Shown here in pieces: positions 42,413 through 48,898 of a stretch of DNA of 48,898 nt; within the stretch, counting starts at the first letter, position 1, and every line of letters begins with the position of its first letter. The notes beneath the pieces are model-generated. The model worked only from the letters and a program-made list of their open reading frames with translations, was not told the origin of the DNA and ran no database searches. This DNA is from Myxococcales bacterium. Lineage in GTDB: Bacteria; Myxococcota_A; UBA9042; JABWCM01. The stretch is taken from positions 1 to 48,898 of the forward strand of contig JABWCM010000047.1 in NCBI GenBank assembly GCA_013360285.1, given 5' to 3'. The position numbers and the translations under genes are program-made.

Positions 42413-43717
42413 ATGACTCATCGAAGCTCGCGCCTGTCCGGATTTTACCGGCTGAATATCGACGACCGGCTCCAGACCTTAAAACGGTTTGCGGAACTGG
42501 ATGATCGCGATATTGAGTTACTGCGAAAAACAGACGCGCTGCCAATGGCCTCCGCAGATCGTATGATCGAGAATGTTGCCGGGATATTTTCGCTACCGGT
42601 TGGTTTCGCACCCAATTTCCGCGTTGACGGGCGCGACGTCATCGTGCCCTTGGTCGTAGAGGAACCATCAGTCGTTGCGGCGTGTTCGAACGCCGCTAAG
42701 TTACTACGGAGCGGAAGCGGCATCGAAACAGACACAACCGAGCCGATCATGATTGGCCAAATTCAAATCTGTGAGTTGCCGGATCCGGAGAGTGCCAAAG
42801 CAGCTATTGTTCATGCTGCTCCACGACTGTTGGAAAAAGCAAATGCAACCAATCCCCGACTCGTAGAACGAGGTGGGGGAGCCCGTCGAATCGAAACACG
42901 GATTTTTCCACACACAGCCGTCGGGCCTATGTTGGTCGTTCACTTGTACGCCGACGTCCGCGACGCAATGGGCGCCAATCTGATCAATACGATGGTCGAA
43001 AGTATTGCCGCAGAGTGCCATGAACTAACCGGCGGAGATATTTGTTTACGAATTTTGTCCAATTTGGCCGACGAACGCCTTGTGCGAGCAGTCGGCCGTG
43101 TTCCGTTGGCGATGCTTGAGCGATTGGACCTCGGCCTGGACGGCACAACGGTGGCAGATCGTGTTGTAAAGGCAAGCGTATTTGCCGAAATTGATCCCTA
43201 TCGTGCCGCAACACATAACAAAGGGATCATGAACGGAATCGATTCGTTTCTGATTGCAACCGGCCAGGATTGGCGAGCCGTAGAAGCGGGTGCACATGCA
43301 TTCGCCGCACGTGCGGGGCGGTACACAGCGTTGGCCACGTGGCGGCGCGAGGGCGACAATCTGGTTGGACGAATCGCTGTTCCCATGCAAGTTGGTACCG
43401 TTGGGGGAGTCGTCCATGTTCACCCAACGGTGGGTGTGTTGTTGAAGATCGCCGGCACACGGAACGCCGATGAATTGGGTCGCCTTGCGACGGCTGTTGG
43501 GCTGGCACAAAACCTCGCTGCAATTTTGGCGCTGGCAACCGAAGGAATCCAGCGTGGTCATATGTCATTACACGCACGAAATATCGCGGCTTCGGTGGGA
43601 GCCAAAGAAGAACAAATCGATGCTGTCGTAGCGGAAATGATCAAACGACGGGCTATCAATCGGGAGACCGCGGCAAATTTGTTCGGACAGTTGTATCCTA
43701 CAACGCCACTAACATAA
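42413..43717 (+). CDS. mvaA: Hydroxymethylglutaryl-CoA reductase, class II
   Basis: 434 residues of bacterial class II HMG-CoA reductase, the mevalonate-forming (or degrading) step. Catalytic residues fall where expected: Glu83 (VVEEPSVVAA), Lys270 (THNKGIMNGID), Asp286 (GQDWRAVEAG) and His383 (QRGHMSLHARN). The N-terminal helix SGFYRLNIDDRL is also diagnostic. Linkage to idi-2 and a prenyl synthase points to biosynthesis through mevalonate rather than degradation. It is followed by the prenyl synthase after 2 nt. Confidence 0.96.
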   Translation: MTHRSSRLSGFYRLNIDDRLQTLKRFAELDDRDIELLRKTDALPMASADRMIENVAGIFSLPVGFAPNFRVDGRDVIVPLVVEEPSVVAACSNAAKLLRSGSGIETDTTEPIMIGQIQICELPDPESAKAAIVHAAPRLLEKANATNPRLVERGGGARRIETRIFPHTAVGPMLVVHLYADVRDAMGANLINTMVESIAAECHELTGGDICLRILSNLADERLVRAVGRVPLAMLERLDLGLDGTTVADRVVKASVFAEIDPYRAATHNKGIMNGIDSFLIATGQDWRAVEAGAHAFAARAGRYTALATWRREGDNLVGRIAVPMQVGTVGGVVHVHPTVGVLLKIAGTRNADELGRLATAVGLAQNLAAILALATEGIQRGHMSLHARNIAASVGAKEEQIDAVVAEMIKRRAINRETAANLFGQLYPTTPLT

Positions 43718-43719
43718 CA

Positions 43720-44754
43720 ATGACTGGTAATATAGTGAAATTCACCCCGGCGGCCCTTGAGGGTTTACGCGACCAGCATTGGCCGCAGATAATAGCCGAA
43801 CTGCAGTCGGTTGTTCCTCCGTCCGATGATCCCGGATCGTTATCAGACATGACTTGGTACCACTTACAGACGGGGGGTAAGCGGCTTCGCGCGATCTTGC
43901 CGTTGGCTGTTGTGCAAACGATGGGTCTCCGCCCGGAAGCCGCCATTGGTCTTGGTGCAGCGGTAGAGATGTTGCACAACGCCACATTGGTTCACGACGA
44001 CCTACAGGACGGTGATACACATCGTCGCGGCAAACCGACGGTCTGGTCCCACTATGGCACCACGCAGGCGATCAATTGCGGAGATGCGATGTTTTATTAC
44101 AGTATCGCACTTGCGCAACGTATCACCGCGCCGTCTGAGGTCATACACCGCATAGTTGACACCCTTGTCGGGTATACGCTCGCCGTAATAGCCGGGCAGG
44201 TTGATGAATTTCGGTTCAAAGAAAGAACACAACCAACCGTGGCGGATTATTTTCGAATCGCACGCGGAAAAACGAGCGGCTTGTTTGCACTCCCTCTGGT
44301 TGGTGCAGGAATCCTAGCAGGGGCGTCCGAAAAAACACTCCGTACGCTCGAGTCTGTCGGAGAAAAATTAGGTGTACTGTTTCAGATTCAAGATGATTTG
44401 CTGGACATCACCGGGAACAAAGGCAGAGACCGCAAGGGAACGGATATCGCAGAAGGCAAAATTACCCTGATGACCGTTCACGCGCTTGAAAACCTTCCCC
44501 GTGAACAGGCACTTGAATTGCACGCCATCTTACGCCTGCCACGAGACCACACTGAGGATACCCATATAACACGAGCGTTGGCATTGCTGGAGGCCAGTGG
44601 AGGTATTGCGCGAGCGATTCGTTATATCGACGATGTCGTTCAGGAAATCCACGAGGAATGTAAAGGCCTAGAAAATCGAGCCCTCGCAACGGTACTGGTA
44701 GGCTTCAGCGACATCTTCTTAGAGCCAATCCGTAGCCTGGTTCACTTCAGATGA
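43720..44754 (+). CDS. Polyprenyl (trans-isoprenyl) diphosphate synthase
   Basis: 344 residues. The first Asp-rich motif DDLQD is at residues 93-97 (LVHDDLQDGDTHRRGKPT) and the second DDLLD at 225-229 (QIQDDLLDITG). GGKRLRAILP binds the homoallylic substrate. It condenses IPP onto allylic diphosphates, giving FPP, GGPP or longer; the chain length depends on residues before the first motif (AVEMLHNATL), which do not settle the product. It closes the idi-mvaA-prenyltransferase operon, 2 nt after mvaA. Confidence 0.94.
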   Translation: MTGNIVKFTPAALEGLRDQHWPQIIAELQSVVPPSDDPGSLSDMTWYHLQTGGKRLRAILPLAVVQTMGLRPEAAIGLGAAVEMLHNATLVHDDLQDGDTHRRGKPTVWSHYGTTQAINCGDAMFYYSIALAQRITAPSEVIHRIVDTLVGYTLAVIAGQVDEFRFKERTQPTVADYFRIARGKTSGLFALPLVGAGILAGASEKTLRTLESVGEKLGVLFQIQDDLLDITGNKGRDRKGTDIAEGKITLMTVHALENLPREQALELHAILRLPRDHTEDTHITRALALLEASGGIARAIRYIDDVVQEIHEECKGLENRALATVLVGFSDIFLEPIRSLVHFR

Positions 44755-44831
44755 GTTGGCATTACCACAGACGTACGACCGTCTACGCATACGCGTTGCC
44801 AAGACATGCCGCCAATCATGAGCCACGGGCC

Positions 44832-45248
44832 TTACACGTCGGCCCGGTCTCGAAGCTCGCGAAGCACATCAATATACGTAACAATCCCGAGCACTCTTTT
44901 GTCGTCGTCGACGACAGGAAAACCACCTACTTTTGTTTCCAGTAACAAGTCAATAAGTTCCGACAACTCCATTTCCGGTTGTACGGTCATCGGATCCGTA
45001 CTCATAACCGAATCAATCCGATCTACAAGGGCATCTCGTCGCTCCTCGGGGTCAATTCCAGGAGCAAGACGAAATCCTACATGTTCTTTAATGTCCCGAT
45101 CAGTTAAGATACCAACAATGACGCCATTGAAATCCACCACCGGTACCTGGCGAATGTCATTTTCATACAACGCTGCCAAAGCTTCATTCACGCGTTGGTT
45201 GTAGTGGACCGTTACGACGTCCGGTGTCATGATGTCTGCCACTTTCAT
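44832..45248 (-). CDS. Two-CBS-domain protein
   Basis: 138 residues made only of two CBS motifs (residues about 1-60: VADIMTPDVVTVHYNQRVNE; and about 75-135: VDRIDSVMSTDPMTVQPEME). Each has the GVIVGILTDRDI / VLGIVTYIDVL end strand that binds adenosyl ligands. Probably an energy- or nucleotide-sensing protein. The ATG at 45248 has AAGGAGAAG upstream; the ATG at 45263 lies before that site and is less likely. It follows the beta-propeller gene by 11 nt, so they form an operon. Confidence 0.9.
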   Translation of the reverse strand: MKVADIMTPDVVTVHYNQRVNEALAALYENDIRQVPVVDFNGVIVGILTDRDIKEHVGFRLAPGIDPEERRDALVDRIDSVMSTDPMTVQPEMELSELIDLLLETKVGGFPVVDDDKRVLGIVTYIDVLRELRDRADV

Positions 45249-45259
45249 TAACTTCTCCT

Positions 45260-46510
45260 TCATTTTTGAGCGCGGTCGTCGGGACCGGCGTCGTATACGG
45301 CGACTCCAACTCCACTAGAAACAATAACGCTGCGTGAGGTCGGCGCATCAAGGTGAAAAGTCCCTGGGGCCGGCAACTCGGTCTGCCGTAAGACTCCGCC
45401 CGTGACAAGATCGAATTCCAACAAAATCAACGGGTCATCTTGTGTACGAACCGCCGTCGCAAACATCCGCCCGTCATCGGACACCGCAACCTCGAACACA
45501 GTGAGTTCCTCTGCGGTCAAGGTCTGTTTCACCAAACCAACGGCTCCGTCCACAACAACGACATTTCCACTGCGATCTGGGCCTACGATATCACCATTGT
45601 CTTCTACCCAATGCCGCATTTGTCCAAACACCGGTGACTCGATCACCGCTCCGGTATCCGCCCGGTGAACCATGACACCCGGCGGCGAAAGGGCTTGGAC
45701 AATCACATAGGAACGAGTCTCAAAAAGCGCAACCTGCCCAAGACCGACCGTTGGCACAGTCCATCTAACTTGACCATCTTGTGCACTAAGTGAGCGCAGC
45801 CTCCCGGCATCACACAAAAGAACATCATCAACCCGAACACGCACCCTGTTTTCCGCGCTGTCCAACTCCCCTAATGTTAACTGTAGTTGAAATCTCTTTT
45901 TGCCGTCTGGGGCAAAAAAATGAAGTATCCCAGTATCATCGACTATCGCGACGCCAGCCGAGCCGGTCTGGATACTCGCGCCGTCGGCAACACGCAGCAA
46001 ACTGGAAATGACTTTGCCCGACGACATGCGCAGTAAATCGACCGTACCGTCGGACCGGACAGCCACGAACAAATCCGCTGACTCTATCCCTGCTTCGACG
46101 GCAGGTTCGACACAGTCTGTGGACCACAACAGCGCCCCGTCCTCCTTGGATAACGCAACAACTCGCCATTGTTCCGCACCAATACAAATGGCCAAGACTA
46201 CTGCGGACTGAACCAGCATCAGCGGTCGAATCTGCAAGATCTGCCGTAATTCGTGGGAATATGATCTCGATACATCTAAATCCGCACCAAGCGACCGCGA
46301 CCAAACGATTTCGTCGACTCGATAACGAATACATTGCACTTCAGCAGCCGAGTGGACCTTGTTTTTCTGCCACATCAACACACCGGTGCGCCGTACGTCT
46401 CCCGGATAGAACAAAAACCCATGCCCGGCTGTTGAATCGACCAGCACCCCCCCGAATTGATCGGCGTCTGGGTGAAGCGCCTCCCATACCAACTGAAACG
46501 AACCACTCAT
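45260..46510 (-). CDS. PQQ-like/WD-type beta-propeller protein
   Basis: 416 residues from the ATG at 46510, which follows GGAGGAGATTGAA. Repeated blades of about 45 residues carry PQQ-propeller features: VVALSKEDGALLWSTDC, LRSLSAQDGQVRWTVPTVG, VMVHRADTGAVIESPVFG. No signal peptide is visible, so it is probably cytoplasmic. The final segment VSDDGRMFATAVRTQDDP is more WD40-like. Its function cannot be assigned; the CBS partner may regulate it or be co-expressed only. Confidence 0.8.
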   Translation of the reverse strand: MSGSFQLVWEALHPDADQFGGVLVDSTAGHGFLFYPGDVRRTGVLMWQKNKVHSAAEVQCIRYRVDEIVWSRSLGADLDVSRSYSHELRQILQIRPLMLVQSAVVLAICIGAEQWRVVALSKEDGALLWSTDCVEPAVEAGIESADLFVAVRSDGTVDLLRMSSGKVISSLLRVADGASIQTGSAGVAIVDDTGILHFFAPDGKKRFQLQLTLGELDSAENRVRVRVDDVLLCDAGRLRSLSAQDGQVRWTVPTVGLGQVALFETRSYVIVQALSPPGVMVHRADTGAVIESPVFGQMRHWVEDNGDIVGPDRSGNVVVVDGAVGLVKQTLTAEELTVFEVAVSDDGRMFATAVRTQDDPLILLEFDLVTGGVLRQTELPAPGTFHLDAPTSRSVIVSSGVGVAVYDAGPDDRAQK

Positions 46511-46809
46511 TTCAATCTCCTCCGGCAGCACTATGCTACAGGCATCGTCGAAAGCCAACATACGCAACCTGAAATTCGAGAATACCCGTCAGCCACAACC
46601 ATCCTGGAGGCCTTTGGCCGCCAAAACATACGGTCGCCCTACCCCTCCCGCTCCACTTTCTGGTATTGTCGTTATGGTGTAACAGTGCCACGTCTCCGTT
46701 GGAACACACACCTACGATGCAATGTTCGTTGCTGATTCACCGATTCAAAGCAGGTTCGGTGCCATGCAACTTCAATCGTGATCGGACCCTACCAACCACA
46801 GGAGATACC

Positions 46810-48480
46810 GTGACATTTATCCAAATTGTTCCTCATGTGGGAAATCTGTTTCAAGCCGACCGGGTTTTGCAGGGATTTTTGCGCCAACACGTGCCGGAGG
46901 ACGTGTTGGCAGGTATTACGCCATCTCTGGAGGAGATGGGAGGATTGGCCGCAACCCATCTTGCTGAATTGGCACAGAGATTTCGTAAATCAGAACCGGA
47001 ACTCATCCCTTATGACCCCTGGGGAAAACGTATTGACCAGGTTCTGGTGTCGCCGGCATGGTTGGAGTTCGCCAAAATCGCTGCAACGCACGGAGTTGTC
47101 GCGACCGCCTATGAGCGGAAATCAGGTGAATATTCTCGTCTACATCAATTTTCTCTGGCCTACCTTTTTGAACGATCGACTCATACCTATAATTGCCCGC
47201 TTGCAATGACCGACGGTGCCTGTGCAACGCTGCTCGCACACGGCAACAAGGTATTGATCGACCGCGCAGTGCCGCATTTGACATCTCGGGATCCAAAAAC
47301 AATGTGGACGTCCGGCCAGTGGATGACCGAGCGTACCGGTGGTTCAGATGTCGGCATCTCCGAAACAATCGCCAAACATAGTTCCGACGGATGGCGCCTT
47401 TTTGGAACCAAGTGGTTCACGTCCGCAACTACATCGGACGTTGCGTTAACTTTAGCACGTCCGGAGGGCAATCCAGATGGAGGAAAGGGTCTCGCCCTGT
47501 TCTACCTGGAACAACGTTTGCCGGACGGACAGTTAAACGGAATAAAAATCCTCCGCTTGAAAGAAAAACTGGGCACGAGAATGCTGCCTACAGCAGAATT
47601 GGAACTGAACGGTACGTTTGCTATCCCAGTAGCCGGTTTAGGTGATGGGGTGCGCAATATTACACCAATGCTTAATATTACTCGTACTTGGAACTCGGTA
47701 AGTGCCGTCGCAGGACTTCGTTATGGCCTGGCGCTCGCTCAAAATTTCGCCAACGTGCGCGTTGCTTTTGGGGCTCCGTTGTCCCAAAAACCACTACATC
47801 TTGACACGCTGGCATCGGTTGCTGCCGAGTTGGAAGCCGCGACTCACCTGACGTTTACTATGGTGCACCTGTTGGGTAAGGAAGAAGCAGGAACTATTTC
47901 CGATTCCGAACGCGCAGCCCTGCGGCTGCTGCACCCATTATGTAAACTTTGGACAGCGAAGGTGGCGGTATCCGGAGCGAGCGAAGTGCTGGAGGCCTTC
48001 GGCGGTGCGGGATACATTGAGGACACAGGGCTTCCACAGATTCTTCGCGATGCTCAGGTATTGTCGATCTGGGAGGGCACGACGAACGTGTTGTCACTCG
48101 ACAGTTTCCGCGCCATCCAAAAAGAAGCCGCGTTGGAACCATATCTGGAGTTAATAAGCAAAAAAACAGAAGCGGTGCTGCCTAGACTAAGAGTCGCTGC
48201 CCAGGCCGCTCGGGACAGTGCAAACCACGCCGCGACTTGGTATCAATCCACCGCTACGCTTGGGGCACCGTTTCTGGAAGCGGGAGCGCGCCGTTTTGCG
48301 TTAACTTTGGCTCGGTCTTTGGCTCTTGCTTTGTTATGTAATCATGCGACTTGGGCAGAAAATCACCTCCACGATCCACGACCTACCGTTGCCGCGCTGC
48401 GATTTTTTTCCCACGGTGTGGACTTAGTTGATGATCGTCTTCAGAATCTGAATGAAATTAGCCAATTGGCTTTGGGGTGA
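46810..48480 (+). CDS. Acyl-CoA dehydrogenase, AidB-like
   Basis: 556 residues from a GTG at 46810 with AGGAGA upstream; the longer frame starts in the divergent promoter gap and is rejected. The FAD-dependent dehydrogenase core has PLAMTDGACATLL, MTERTGGSDVG, GTKWFTSA, the helical domain RYGLALAQ and IWEGTTNVLSLD. The N-terminal extension, the TERTGGSDV motif and a C-terminal helical domain place it nearer the AidB/ACAD11 branch than short-chain enzymes. The substrate is unknown; AidB itself is linked to alkylation response. The 299-bp gap before it is a divergent promoter region with no identifiable operator. Confidence 0.9.
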   Translation: MTFIQIVPHVGNLFQADRVLQGFLRQHVPEDVLAGITPSLEEMGGLAATHLAELAQRFRKSEPELIPYDPWGKRIDQVLVSPAWLEFAKIAATHGVVATAYERKSGEYSRLHQFSLAYLFERSTHTYNCPLAMTDGACATLLAHGNKVLIDRAVPHLTSRDPKTMWTSGQWMTERTGGSDVGISETIAKHSSDGWRLFGTKWFTSATTSDVALTLARPEGNPDGGKGLALFYLEQRLPDGQLNGIKILRLKEKLGTRMLPTAELELNGTFAIPVAGLGDGVRNITPMLNITRTWNSVSAVAGLRYGLALAQNFANVRVAFGAPLSQKPLHLDTLASVAAELEAATHLTFTMVHLLGKEEAGTISDSERAALRLLHPLCKLWTAKVAVSGASEVLEAFGGAGYIEDTGLPQILRDAQVLSIWEGTTNVLSLDSFRAIQKEAALEPYLELISKKTEAVLPRLRVAAQAARDSANHAATWYQSTATLGAPFLEAGARRFALTLARSLALALLCNHATWAENHLHDPRPTVAALRFFSHGVDLVDDRLQNLNEISQLALG

Positions 48481-48503
48481 GACTTCTAGATTATGATTGG
48501 GGC

Positions 48504-48896
48504 CTATTCGACTCTTTGCAGACGTATACGCAGGTCAACGTAGCCTTTGTTCCGGAAACACCGCACAACGACCGTGTCACCAACCCGGTATTTCTCAAGA
48601 GTATTCACCAACTCATCAAAGTTACCGACCGGCTTGCCATCAATTGCGACGATGACGTCGCCGAGGATTCGCTCACCATCTGACGTCACCGAAATCCCGC
48701 GTAATCCGGCTTTTTCGGCGTCGCTGCCTTTTTGTACGCGGGCCACGACCACCCCGTCGACACCTACTTGGCGCGAGTACATGTCCGCAAGCACTTCTAC
48801 GGCGAGACCAGGACGCACGGTGTGACCAAGACGAATCAATTGAGGCACGATTCTGCCAACCGTATCAACCGGGATTGCAAATCCGATGCCTGCAGA
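48504..48896 (-). CDS. HtrA/Deg-family serine protease, C-terminal part
   Basis: Only the last 130 codons lie in the window; the gene continues past the right edge. The end of the trypsin-like domain is recognisable as SAGIGFAIPVDTVGRIVPQL, then a PDZ domain (residues VGVDGVVVARVQKGSDAEKA, then GDVIVAIDGKPV). One PDZ is followed directly by the stop, so it is DegS/HtrA-like rather than two-PDZ DegP-like. It is a periplasmic or membrane-anchored quality-control protease. It converges on the acyl-CoA dehydrogenase gene, 23 bp apart. Confidence 0.93.
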   Translation of the reverse strand, partial: SAGIGFAIPVDTVGRIVPQLIRLGHTVRPGLAVEVLADMYSRQVGVDGVVVARVQKGSDAEKAGLRGISVTSDGERILGDVIVAIDGKPVGNFDELVNTLEKYRVGDTVVVRCFRNKGYVDLRIRLQRVE

Positions 48897-48898
48897 AG

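Noticed and set aside
1-48898. tRNA, rRNA and prophage genes
   Set aside because: I looked for tRNA-like cloverleaf ends, rRNA stretches and phage structural genes, and recognised none.

Overview
The window reads as one bacterial contig of about 51-53% GC by eye, except at its left end. Several features point to a deltaproteobacterial-type lineage (Myxococcota or Bradymonadota); this is inferred, because no rRNA or marker phylogeny is available. They are very large lipoproteins with cysteine-rich C-x-DGNxCT-x-D-x-C repeats, a bacterial mevalonate/isoprenoid cluster, many Sec/lipobox surface proteins, a hybrid histidine kinase and M16 protease pairs. Positions 1 to about 1430 look foreign to the rest: a GC-richer csoR-copA copper operon stops inside csoR exactly where a beta-helix gene on the other strand begins mid-domain. 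This is most simply a chimeric join.

Layout. 1-1435: csoR (truncated) and copA (runs off the window), minus strand. 1409-3070: secreted beta-helix protein with an internal duplication. 3624-7047: UPF0316 membrane protein convergent with a hybrid sensor kinase. 7414-10845: Rieske protein and a pair of M16 peptidases, one with and one without the zinc motif. 10862-13654: TetR regulator, small protein and GMC oxidoreductase, with a TetR-like operator at 13765. 13953-15016: PP2C phosphatase coupled to a SUI1/YciH factor. 15052-19324: four minus-strand genes, namely a lipoprotein, an ECF-transporter-like membrane fusion and two paralogues of the molybdenum storage protein. 19950-32340: three successive lipoprotein genes (2738, 984 and 318 aa). 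32419-32660: a 21-bp minisatellite. 33570-36230: a GC-rich LysR / NmrA / F420-type reductase cassette. 36583-39174: lipoprotein GH13 amylase. 39471-40981: thyX and trxA. 41318-44754: idi-2, mvaA (HMG-CoA reductase) and a polyprenyl synthase. 44832-46510: CBS protein and beta-propeller. 46810-48480: AidB-like acyl-CoA dehydrogenase. 48504-48898: C-terminal end of an HtrA protease.

Two signals stand out. (1) A dispersed family of about 120-160 bp palindromic intergenic repeats occurs at least six times, plus two fragments. It has two subtypes that share a core around 'TATCGGGAATATGGCGCA' but have different ends. Two subtype II copies lie in direct orientation around the GC-rich LysR cassette, as in a mobile module. 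(2) The 15052-19324 operon looks like a molybdate/tungstate (or other oxyanion) uptake-and-storage module. It joins MosA/MosB-like storage subunits to an unusual ECF T/S-like fusion with a poly-glycine linker and a two-domain lipoprotein, and a CGTTAT-type palindrome sits just before the first gene. One storage paralogue lacks the family's lysine. No nitrogenase, Mo-cofactor gene or ABC ATPase lies in the window.
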